A DNA stretch of 5,162 bases from a bacterium (GTDB taxonomy: Bacteria; Babelota; Babeliae; Babelales; RVW-14): positions 1 to 5,162 of the forward strand of contig JAUIHA010000075.1 of the NCBI GenBank assembly GCA_030432505.1. Reading direction: 5' to 3'. The position numbers and the translations under genes are program-made. A model generated the notes under the pieces. The model had not been told where the DNA came from. It searched no databases and worked only from the letters and a program-made list of their open reading frames with translations. Shown in pieces: positions 1 through 5,104 of the stretch. Each line of letters opens with the position of its first letter. Position 1 is the stretch's first letter.

Positions 1-2
1 TA

Positions 3-176
3 ATCAGCCTACTATTTTTATCGTTGAAGTATTTTGGATCAGAGAAGAATGAAGTGATATTCAATGCTTTTTTTAACATTGGTTTGAATCTTTGGGCTTT
101 AATTTTGGGATTGTTATGTTTGTTGAAATTTATTTATGATAAGGATGCCTATGCTAAATCTCGACAGCAAATATGA
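3..176 (+). CDS. C-terminal fragment of an unrecognised membrane protein
   Basis: An open frame enters from the left edge and reads 57 residues to a TGA at 174-176. The visible part begins ISLLFLSLKYFGSEKN. It contains a hydrophobic stretch at about residues 24-45 (IGLNLWALILGLLCLLKF), then a short charged tail ending AKSRQQI. This looks like the last transmembrane helix and cytoplasmic tail of a small integral membrane protein. The N-terminus lies outside the window and I do not recognise the family. Its end overlaps the next ORF by about 26 bases in another frame, which is either a normal gene overlap or a sign that a join lies near 177-181. Codon use is A/T-rich and coding-like. Confidence 0.5.
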   Translation: MSLLFLSLKYFGSEKNEVIFNAFFNIGLNLWALILGLLCLLKFIYDKDAYAKSRQQI

Positions 177-336
177 ATTCATGATGGTATGTCGATCGGC
201 TTACAATCAGTTCATACTTGTTATCAATAATTCGGAGATCCAGGCAAGAATTACCGAGAGTGAAAAGCACTTGTTTAATCCAGGCTCAATTCGGGCAGTC
301 GTGGTAGTAGTTTCAGAATACATATCGAAAAACTAA
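151..336 (+). CDS. Small unrecognised ORF, possibly a fragment
   Basis: From the ATG at 151 this reads 61 residues starting MLNLDSKYEF and ending VVVVVSEYISKN. The 151 start is preferred over in-frame ATGs at 136 and 145 because AAGGA at 141-145 gives a ribosome site with 5-base spacing. There is no signal peptide, and the only markedly hydrophobic run is IRAVVVVVSEYI near the end. It is slightly richer in G+C than what follows and uses ordinary codons, so it is probably coding, but I recognise no family. It stops 3 bases before the Rossmann-fold ORF at 340, consistent with an operon partner or regulator if those two belong to one genome. It may instead be an internal piece of a larger protein whose start was replaced at a join near 177-181. 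Confidence 0.4.
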   Translation: MLNLDSKYEFMMVCRSAYNQFILVINNSEIQARITESEKHLFNPGSIRAVVVVVSEYISKN

Positions 337-339
337 AGC

Positions 340-1062
340 ATGAACGTTATAATTACAGGTTCTACAGGTATGGTGGGTCAAGGGGTGCTGCTGGAATGTA
401 TTGATGATGCAACGGTTGAAAATATTTTGTTAATCAACAGAAATTCAATCGACATGGCGCATCCTAAAATAAAGGAAATTTTGCATCAGGACTTTACAGA
501 CTTTAAGGCGCTTCAAGCAGTATTTAAAGATTTTGATGCCTGTTTACCAGAATCTTTGCAAATGATCGCTTCATCTTTAAAAGCAGGACTCACCCTCAGA
601 GAAGCATTAAATGTTGCTGCAAAAAATGCTCCCCCTCTTTTTGCTAGAGAAATGCAAGAAATATTAAAGCAAAATCACTTTGGCATACCCCTTGGTGAGG
701 CCATGAATAGCTTAAGGCAAAAGGTTAATACATCAAGTGTGAATATAAGTTTTGGTGCTATGATTATCTGTAATAGAATGGGGGGGAAACTTCCAGATAT
801 GCTCAATAAAATTGTTGCACTAATCGAAAAAAGAAACAAAGTTGAAAGAAAGTTAAAATCTTTAACAGCACAAGGTCGAATGCAGGCCTATATAGTTTGC
901 GCTTTTCCTATAATTGTTTATGTAGGAATGTATTTTTTTAACAGAAGATGGGTAGATCTACTCCATAATGATTTATACGGACAAATAGCATTAGGATTAG
1001 CAGTTGTACTTGAAATTATTGGTATTGCTATGATGGCAAAAATAATGAAGTTGGATATATGA
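340..1062 (+). CDS. Chimeric ORF: NAD(P)-binding Rossmann N-terminus joined to a TadB/T2SSF domain
   Basis: The 240-residue frame contains two unrelated halves. Residues 1-68 are the start of an NAD(P)-binding epimerase or short-chain dehydrogenase-like protein. They carry the dinucleotide motif TGSTGMVG (residues 6-13), then GVLLEC, an HPKIKEI stretch and KDFDAC, a pattern I recall from Bacteroidetes proteins of roughly 220 residues. Where those proteins continue into the active-site half, this one switches at residue 68-69 to a type II secretion F domain. Residues 69-170 hold the cytoplasmic helical bundle (SSLKAGLTLREAL, then the GGKLPDMLNKI signature near 149-159). Residues 183-200 and 214-233 are two membrane helices, and the tail KIMKLDI is typical of TadB, an inner-membrane platform protein of Tad pili. 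The N-terminal helices of TadB and most of the dehydrogenase are missing. A working fusion is unlikely, and I regard this as an artefactual in-frame join. Confidence 0.75.
   Translation: MNVIITGSTGMVGQGVLLECIDDATVENILLINRNSIDMAHPKIKEILHQDFTDFKALQAVFKDFDACLPESLQMIASSLKAGLTLREALNVAAKNAPPLFAREMQEILKQNHFGIPLGEAMNSLRQKVNTSSVNISFGAMIICNRMGGKLPDMLNKIVALIEKRNKVERKLKSLTAQGRMQAYIVCAFPIIVYVGMYFFNRRWVDLLHNDLYGQIALGLAVVLEIIGIAMMAKIMKLDI
535..550. other. Probable chimeric join (dehydrogenase fragment to tadB fragment)
   Basis: Homology to the Rossmann-fold protein stops at the TGT codon 541-543. The reading switches at the next codon to the conserved start of the TadB cytoplasmic domain (LPESLQMIASSLKAG). 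The change happens within one or two codons with no linker, which is typical of a sequence join rather than an evolved domain fusion. The exact base cannot be fixed without the parent sequences. Confidence 0.65.
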
Positions 1063-1095
1063 TTTTTTATTTGATGATTTTTTGTTCTTTCTTTT
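1059..1095. other. Probable chimeric join (end of tadB to mid-MFS) with a 10-base direct repeat
   Basis: The TadB domain ends naturally at the stop 1060-1062, and by about 1095 the frame is clearly MFS helix 7. Between them the 10-mer ATGATTTTTT occurs at 1059-1068 and again at 1074-1083, a 15-base period in frame. Such short A/T-rich repeats suit template switching in amplification or a wrong overlap in assembly. The join is placed here because the neighbouring protein families cannot be continuous with one another. Confidence 0.5.
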
Positions 1096-1577
1096 CAACA
1101 TTTTTAGTAAAGCGGTATACGTTTACCTCATCACAGGTTGGCTTAATGTTTATTGTTGGAGGAATTACCTATATTCTGACACAATTATTTGTAGTGATGC
1201 CTTTTTCAAAATTTTTTGAACCAAGTAAAATTATCCGTGTAACAATGCTACTTATGGCTCTTCCAAGTTTGTCGGTTTTTGTATTTGAAGATTTGAGATA
1301 TTTAAGTGTCTTCTTGATTGTATATATTATGAGTTTGGCAGTTACATTTCCAAATTTACTAGCACTGATTTCGAATAATGTTTCAGCTGAAAAGCAGGGG
1401 AATATTATTGGACTCTTGTGGTCGTCACAAGCGTTGGTGACAGTGATTGGAACGTTTGTAGGCGGATTTCTCGCTGCCTACAACATTTACTCACCAATTA
1501 TTATTGGCGGATCATTTTTATTTGCTAGTTGGCTGCTCTTCCTCTATTCGTTTGCCGCGAAGAGCCCTAGCGCTTAA
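1059..1577 (+). CDS. C-terminal half of a major facilitator superfamily transporter (truncated at both ends)
   Basis: This 172-residue frame matches the second six-helix half of an MFS permease. Hydrophobic helices lie at about 3-17, 26-47, 58-75, 82-103, 118-140 and 145-165. The loop after the first helix reads LVKRYTFTSSQVG, the usual helix 7-8 linker of drug-efflux-type MFS proteins. EKQGNIIGLLWSSQALVTVIG resembles their helix 10-11 region. MFS proteins usually have about 400 residues, so the first half is absent. The ATG at 1059 overlaps the tadB stop (ATGA). That is the arrangement expected of the next tad gene, so the first few residues (MIFYLMIF) may belong to a lost tadC start rather than to the transporter. 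The last residues AAKSPSA are the antisense of the facing gene's end. The substrate cannot be predicted. Confidence 0.7.
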   Translation: MIFYLMIFCSFFSTFLVKRYTFTSSQVGLMFIVGGITYILTQLFVVMPFSKFFEPSKIIRVTMLLMALPSLSVFVFEDLRYLSVFLIVYIMSLAVTFPNLLALISNNVSAEKQGNIIGLLWSSQALVTVIGTFVGGFLAAYNIYSPIIIGGSFLFASWLLFLYSFAAKSPSA

Positions 1578-1952
1578 TTCATTGAGCTTTGATCTAGTTG
1601 TTTTGTTATCAGAAAAAAGTCCGTAAAAAGAAAAAATTATTATTGGAATGCTTAGTATTGAAATACCTAATAGTCCTAGAACTGATGCTATAAGAATGGT
1701 TCTTAAGAGTGTTGTGTAAGTTGTTATTAAAATTCTCATTTCTGAAGGATATTTTCTTCTTACTTCAGCGTGGTGTTTTATAAAATTAATACCAGGATTG
1801 TTCAGACTGTTGTCTAGTGTTAGCAGACTTTGAAGACGAGCTTCTTTCGCCACAATTGAGTATGGACCCGATGGTAAGTATAATTCACTTGCTGCCATAC
1901 ACTCAGCTGCTGTTGGTATGTATTTATGATCTGTTTGATTTTTTTCAGACAT
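1518..1952 (-). CDS. Small two-helix membrane protein, paralogue of the gene at 1982-2395; 3' end altered
   Basis: From the ATG at 1952 (minus strand) the frame gives 144 residues beginning MSEKNQTDHKYIPT. A soluble N-terminal region of about 70 residues contains NFIKHHAEVRRKYP. Then come two close hydrophobic segments at about 73-91 and 92-113 and a basic tail. Comparison with the upstream neighbour shows the same start (SEKNQT), a shared FIKxH motif and the same ending (ALRGK here, ALRGE then stop there). The true protein therefore probably ends near residue 134, at about 1551, and the last ten residues RIEEEQPTSK are antisense to the MFS coding sequence across a join. The ribosome site is weak. 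The gene lies 29 bases after its paralogue, so it is probably co-transcribed. The arrangement is loosely like DUF4870/Tic20-type small membrane proteins. Function unknown. Confidence 0.6.
   Translation of the reverse strand: MSEKNQTDHKYIPTAAECMAASELYLPSGPYSIVAKEARLQSLLTLDNSLNNPGINFIKHHAEVRRKYPSEMRILITTYTTLLRTILIASVLGLLGISILSIPIIIFSFYGLFSDNKTTRSKLNELSARALRGKRIEEEQPTSK
1545..1556. other. Probable chimeric join (MFS 3' region to end of the minus-strand membrane gene)
   Basis: The plus-strand MFS frame makes sense up to FLYSF (to about 1553). The minus-strand gene makes sense down to its ALRGK ending (to about 1551). Past these points each frame only reads the other gene in antisense. Tail-to-tail genes whose coding sequences merge exactly where each family's conserved end falls, with no stop codon or spacer, point to a breakpoint. 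Confidence 0.55.
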
Positions 1953-1965
1953 TAGAAACTTTTTG

Positions 1966-1971
1966 ATTATA
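1966..1971 (-). promoter_or_regulatory. Possible -10 box (TATAAT) before the 1952 gene
   Basis: On the minus strand the 29-base gap between the two paralogues contains a perfect TATAAT, 13 bases before the ATG at 1952. No convincing -35 element lies 16-18 bases further upstream, inside the end of the other paralogue. In such A/T-rich DNA the match could be chance. If real, it would give the downstream paralogue its own leaderless or near-leaderless transcript. Confidence 0.2.
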
Positions 1972-1981
1972 GGTTAGTGGT

Positions 1982-2395
1982 TTACTCGCCGCGAAGTGCT
2001 TTTTTTGTTCCAGATACCATTTTACAAAATATAACTATTCCAATAATAAAAATAGGCAAAAGAAGTATTGAACAAGTTGCGGCAATTGCTCTGAAAGTTG
2101 CTTGTCCTGTCATGTTTAATCCATCCTTTTTAATTATTCTCAGGGAGGATTCAGCCATTTGAGTAAAAAATACAAGAAGGAAAGTGTTTATAAAAGTAAA
2201 GATCCCTAATTTTAATGATCTTTTAACGTGCTTTTTGATGAAAATTATCGAATTGTTTTTTGTGTGTTTATAACTGCGTAAAAATATAATTTGAAATACA
2301 AGCCCACCGAATAGCCAATATTGCATAGCTGCAATAACTCGTTCGATTTGTGTTGGAACATATGAATTGGTTGTTTGATTTTTTTCAGAAATCAT
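1982..2395 (-). CDS. Small multi-helix membrane protein, paralogue of the adjacent downstream gene
   Basis: The ATG at 2395 (minus strand) gives 137 residues beginning MISEKNQTTNSYVPT. It is preferred to the upstream TTG at 2416 because it aligns with the start of the neighbouring paralogue (MSEKNQT) and has a G-run, a possible ribosome site, at 2406-2411. Hydrophobic segments lie at about 22-40, 64-80 and 104-125. Between the first two is a basic loop with FIKKHVKRSLK, the counterpart of FIKHHAEVRR next door, and the protein ends KKALRGE. Three helices around a conserved H/K-rich motif recall DUF4870/Tic20-like inner-membrane proteins, but the resemblance is weak and no role can be assigned. 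Tandem duplication with rapid divergence explains the pair. Confidence 0.7.
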   Translation of the reverse strand: MISEKNQTTNSYVPTQIERVIAAMQYWLFGGLVFQIIFLRSYKHTKNNSIIFIKKHVKRSLKLGIFTFINTFLLVFFTQMAESSLRIIKKDGLNMTGQATFRAIAATCSILLLPIFIIGIVIFCKMVSGTKKALRGE

Positions 2396-2544
2396 AATAA
2401 AAAAGCCCCCCGGCAATTTTAAGATTTTTTAGATAAGAAAACTCTACTTAACTACTGATTTTAAAGGCTTTTTGCGCATAGTCAAATGGATGGCATTTTT
2501 CACATAAAAATGATGCAAATTGAATTTAATAGGCCTTATTAAGG

Positions 2545-2919
2545 CTAGAGTTCAGTGTATTTGAGGTTTTTTCCCTTACATTTCTCAACAGGGTATTTTT
2601 GCGCTATTTCTTCTATCTTCGATTTTACGATAGTGGCAATATCAAGGTTGAGCTTATTGGCCATAAGCATTGCACTGATGAAAACATCGCTCAGTTCTTC
2701 TTCTACATGCTTTTTATATGAAGTATCATGAGTGAGTTTTTCTCGGATTTCTTCCTCTGTTTTCCATAGAAAAAGTTCAAGGAGTTCACTAGATTCTACT
2801 GAAATATCCATACCTAAATCTTTGAGTGTATGGAGCCTATCCCAGTCTCGTTCTGCTACCAACTTACGGGTAAGCTTTCTCACCTCTTCGATAGTCGTTG
2901 TTTTATCATTTGCGTTCAT
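2545..2919 (-). CDS. MazG-like all-alpha NTP pyrophosphatase (dCTPase RS21-C6/YpjD type)
   Basis: This 124-residue cytoplasmic enzyme should hydrolyse a nucleoside triphosphate to the monophosphate and pyrophosphate, cleaning the nucleotide pool of dCTP or modified nucleotides. Seen in the sequence are ERDWDRLHTLKDLGMDI (23-39) and the metal-binding helix VESSEL, with E42 and E45. EEELSDVF follows with E75 and D78, which together form the family's ExxE...ExxD magnesium site. The ending KYPVEKCKGKNLKYTEL is nearly the family consensus. The length matches a single-domain member, which normally works as a dimer or tetramer of four-helix bundles. AGGAGA (2928-2933, reversed) lies 8 bases before the ATG and supports this start. 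The gene is divergent from the hydrolase gene at 2998. The exact substrate is not predictable. Confidence 0.88.
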   Translation of the reverse strand: MNANDKTTTIEEVRKLTRKLVAERDWDRLHTLKDLGMDISVESSELLELFLWKTEEEIREKLTHDTSYKKHVEEELSDVFISAMLMANKLNLDIATIVKSKIEEIAQKYPVEKCKGKNLKYTEL

Positions 2920-2949
2920 TGTTCGTTTCTCCTACAATGGCTTAAATTT

Positions 2950-2965
2950 AACTTAAGATTAAGTT
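2950..2965. promoter_or_regulatory. Inverted repeat in the divergent intergenic region
   Basis: The 78 bases between the divergent start codons (2920-2997) must contain the promoters for both directions. At their centre AACTTA and TAAGTT form 6-base arms around a 4-base spacer, with further CTTAA/TTAAG copies next to them. It could be an operator bound by a dimeric regulator, or overlapping A/T-rich promoter elements. No convincing -35/-10 pair could be fixed on either strand. Confidence 0.25.
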
Positions 2966-2985
2966 TCGTTCCTAAAAAATCAAGC

Positions 2986-2989
2986 GGAG
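2986..2989 (+). promoter_or_regulatory. Ribosome binding site fixing the hydrolase start at 2998
   Basis: GGAG lies 8 bases before the ATG at 2998. The open frame extends upstream in phase as far as 2830, across the divergent intergenic region and into the start of the pyrophosphatase gene on the other strand. This site, together with the signal peptide that begins immediately at 2998, shows that the upstream extension is not translated. Confidence 0.7.
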
Positions 2990-2997
2990 AAAACTCG

Positions 2998-4197
2998 ATG
3001 AAAAAAATCATAATGTTAGGGGTGTTGTTTATTATGAGTAATCTAAAGGCATATCAATTACCAAAGCCAACAGGGCGCTTTCACGTTGGTACAAAATCAT
3101 ATCACTGGATTGATAAGTCACGTAGTCGTTTTGAGGGTGTTGCGTTAGAAAAGTATGTCCCGTTTGAAACGTCTCAAGCTGAGATTGATGATCATCCACA
3201 ACGTGAGTTAAATATTCAAGTTTGGTATCCAGCACAGGCTGATGACGATGCTAAAAAAGCTGCGTATGATGAAGCTGCTGCTCGGTTGTGGACACAGTGG
3301 TGTAAGACCAAGGGTGACACAAGTTCACAGGCGCAAGAATACTTTGATAACTTACAAACAAATTCTATTGTAGACGCTCCGTTAAGTGATGCGCAGCAGG
3401 AATATCCAATCATCATTTGTTCGCATGGTTATACTGTCCAGCGATGTGTGCATGCATCACTGTGTGAAGAGCTTGCAAGCCATGGCTATATTGTTTTTGC
3501 GATAGAGCATACCGGAACTTCAGTATTAACTGAGTTGCCAGATGGTCGCACCGTTGGGTGTGCTTTTCCAACAGTTTCAGGCATATGCCAGCAACTTGTT
3601 GAAATGCGTGTAAAAGATGTGAAGTTTTTGCTCAATACATTAGAAAATCTCGACGAAAAAAATATGCTTTATGAGCGCCTAGATTTAGATAAGGTCGGAA
3701 TCTTTGGTCATTCAATGGGTGGTATGACGGCGGTTCACGCTTCTATGCAAGATCAACGAATAAAAGCAGGAGCTTGTGTTGAGGGTCCTGTATTGTCTGC
3801 CGACTATTTTCCAGAAAAAGGAGAGAAGAAGCCATTCCTGTTTTTATTTGCAGAAACATTTGACGAAAAATTTGGGAATCAAGAGATGCTTGATTTCTTT
3901 GGTATGCAGCAACCAGAGTTTGTTCCTACCTATAAAAAGTTTGTTGAAAATTTTACCTCTGATTGTTTTGAGGTAACCATCAAAGGTACTCATCATGGCG
4001 ATTTTTGTGATGCAGCGCTTTACAAGAAACATGTTACAGTAATCAATGATGAGTTCGAGATGGGTGTGATTGATGGAGAGTATCTGACTCAAATTAATCG
4101 AAATTATCTTGTTGATTTTTTCAACACATTTTTGTTACAGCAAAAAGAAGCTTTGAGTGTACTTGATTATCCTGAAGTCGTTATAAAGAAAATATAA
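2998..4197 (+). CDS. Exported alpha/beta hydrolase, platelet-activating-factor acetylhydrolase-like
   Basis: The 399-residue protein begins with a short signal peptide (MKKIIMLGVLFIMSNLKA, probable cleavage near A18), so it should act outside the cytoplasm as an esterase or lipase. An RELNIQVWYPA strand (69-79) opens the domain. IIICSHGY (138-145) supplies the oxyanion-hole HG, and the nucleophile elbow is GHSMGG with Ser239. GTHHGDF (330-336) carries the likely catalytic His333. This order and spacing fit the PAF-acetylhydrolase family, which removes short or oxidised acyl chains from phospholipids. The acid is expected about 23 residues after the serine in a DG pair, but the sequence there is VEG, so Glu262 may replace Asp. 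Nine Cys in the mature part could form disulfides. The next gene follows after 16 bases, indicating an operon. The family call is fairly secure; the substrate is unknown. Confidence 0.85.
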   Translation: MKKIIMLGVLFIMSNLKAYQLPKPTGRFHVGTKSYHWIDKSRSRFEGVALEKYVPFETSQAEIDDHPQRELNIQVWYPAQADDDAKKAAYDEAAARLWTQWCKTKGDTSSQAQEYFDNLQTNSIVDAPLSDAQQEYPIIICSHGYTVQRCVHASLCEELASHGYIVFAIEHTGTSVLTELPDGRTVGCAFPTVSGICQQLVEMRVKDVKFLLNTLENLDEKNMLYERLDLDKVGIFGHSMGGMTAVHASMQDQRIKAGACVEGPVLSADYFPEKGEKKPFLFLFAETFDEKFGNQEMLDFFGMQQPEFVPTYKKFVENFTSDCFEVTIKGTHHGDFCDAALYKKHVTVINDEFEMGVIDGEYLTQINRNYLVDFFNTFLLQQKEALSVLDYPEVVIKKI

Positions 4198-4213
4198 TTT
4201 TTTGGAGTAGGGC

Positions 4214-5092
4214 ATGTTGCGAGTGCTGTGTATTATTTTCACATTTTTTTGTTCATTCAATACCAATGTGTATTCACGTGTATATGTGTTGCATGGTGCA
4301 TGTTCATCAGGTAAAACGACGCTAGCCCAGAAGCTTGCAGAAAAAGTACCTCATGCAAAGATTGTTCAAATTGATGATTTTGTATGGGATTATTTTTTTC
4401 AAGCAGCTCAAGAGGATGGATTTGAAGGTAAAACAAAACAGGATCTTGAAGCGTGGATGAAAAGTAATTGGGAAGAGGGAAAGCGTCAGCAGGTGTATGA
4501 TGATTTTGTTCAAAACCGAGAATTTTGCATTCCAAAAATAGCTGAGCAGGCAAAGCAACATGAGAATGTTATTTTGGATATTTTCTTTGAAAGTGAAAGC
4601 AATTTTGCTCGTGAATTTTGCAAAACATTTTCGAAGTATGATACGCAGTTTATTCTTGTGCATGCAGAGCTCAAAGTTCTTGCAGCAAGAACTAAAGCTC
4701 GGAATCTAGATAAAGATAAGGAAAGTAGATCCCTCGACTGGGTGCTAAATCACTATATGAGTTTGTATGAACCAATGCAAGGTTACAGAGCAGGTGCTTT
4801 GAGTATGCTTCAATCGGGAGTAGTGGACAATGTGCTTGCAATACGAGATAAAAAATATTTTCCCTTTCTTAAAACGTCTCAAGAAATTGAAAAAGAAATG
4901 GGTAATGTCGGAAGAAAATTTTGTAAAAAGTTTGGAAAAGGTGATTGTCTGTATCGATCAGTTTTAGCATATGACCATATTGTTCGTAGTGATACACAAA
5001 GTATTAAAGGCATGGTTGAGACGACTTGCAAATGCAAAAGGTCTAGCGCAATCCGCAAAAATTGGGAGTTTCTGCAATTTAGAGTAAGTTAA
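4214..5092 (+). CDS. P-loop kinase-like (chloramphenicol phosphotransferase-type) protein with an export signal
   Basis: This 292-residue protein has GGAG (4204-4207) 6 bases before its ATG. Residues 1-21 (hydrophobic core VLCIIFTFFCSF, then NTNVYS) look like a signal peptide. A P-loop fold follows at once: the VYVLHGACSSGKTT strand and Walker A (G28 to T35, Lys34), IVQIDDF (50-56) with Asp54/Asp55, and the VILDIFF strand (119-125) with Asp122 as a Walker B-like acid. ILVHAELKVLAARTKARN (147-164) supplies the basic lid region, and YRAGAL follows at 191-196. The order resembles chloramphenicol phosphotransferase/AAA_33 small-molecule kinases of about 180 residues. The last ~60 residues are extra, with Cys237, 245, 272 and 274. 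A kinase outside the cytoplasm would lack ATP unless delivered to a host cell. The apparent signal could instead be an anchor. Substrate unknown. Confidence 0.72.
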   Translation: MLRVLCIIFTFFCSFNTNVYSRVYVLHGACSSGKTTLAQKLAEKVPHAKIVQIDDFVWDYFFQAAQEDGFEGKTKQDLEAWMKSNWEEGKRQQVYDDFVQNREFCIPKIAEQAKQHENVILDIFFESESNFAREFCKTFSKYDTQFILVHAELKVLAARTKARNLDKDKESRSLDWVLNHYMSLYEPMQGYRAGALSMLQSGVVDNVLAIRDKKYFPFLKTSQEIEKEMGNVGRKFCKKFGKGDCLYRSVLAYDHIVRSDTQSIKGMVETTCKCKRSSAIRKNWEFLQFRVS

Positions 5093-5098
5093 AGGAGG
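5091..5098 (+). promoter_or_regulatory. Strong ribosome binding site overlapping the preceding stop codon
   Basis: AAAGGAGG starts inside the TAA that ends the P-loop gene (5090-5092) and stands 6 bases before the GTG at 5105. It is the strongest ribosome site in the window. It fixes the GTG start and suggests translational coupling between the two genes. Confidence 0.75.
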
Positions 5099-5104
5099 AT
5101 TAGC

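Noticed and set aside
340..1062. A novel NAD-sensing Tad secretion protein
   Set aside because: The dehydrogenase part lacks most of its fold, the TadB part lacks its N-terminal membrane helices, and two more implausible joins follow within 1.1 kb.
1554..1996. Nine-base GCCGCGAAG repeat (1554-1562 and 1988-1996) as an attachment site or mobile-element boundary
   Set aside because: Both copies encode the shared LRG ending of the two paralogues, so common ancestry explains the repeat and no recombinase or inverted ends are present.
1977..2162. Plus-strand ORF of 61 residues
   Set aside because: It lies wholly opposite the 3' part of the membrane gene at 1982-2395, has no ribosome site and no family resemblance, and is an antisense shadow.
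2533..2545. Palindrome GCCTTATTAAGGC just after the pyrophosphatase stop, as a terminator
   Set aside because: The stem can form only 4-5 pairs around a short A/T loop and no T-run follows on the minus strand, so it is too weak to call a terminator.
2830..2997. Upstream in-frame extension of the hydrolase (56 extra residues)
   Set aside because: It covers the divergent intergenic region and the start of the well-supported pyrophosphatase on the other strand. The ATG at 2998 has a GGAG site and begins a signal peptide.
3844..4092. Minus-strand ORF inside the hydrolase gene
   Set aside because: It is antisense to the C-terminal part of the hydrolase that carries the conserved GTHHGDF motif. 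Its composition looks like a shadow frame and no start signal is visible.
4257..4663. Two overlapping minus-strand ORFs inside the P-loop gene
   Set aside because: Both are antisense to the Walker A to Walker B region, which is clearly coding on the plus strand, and neither has a plausible ribosome site or recognisable domain.
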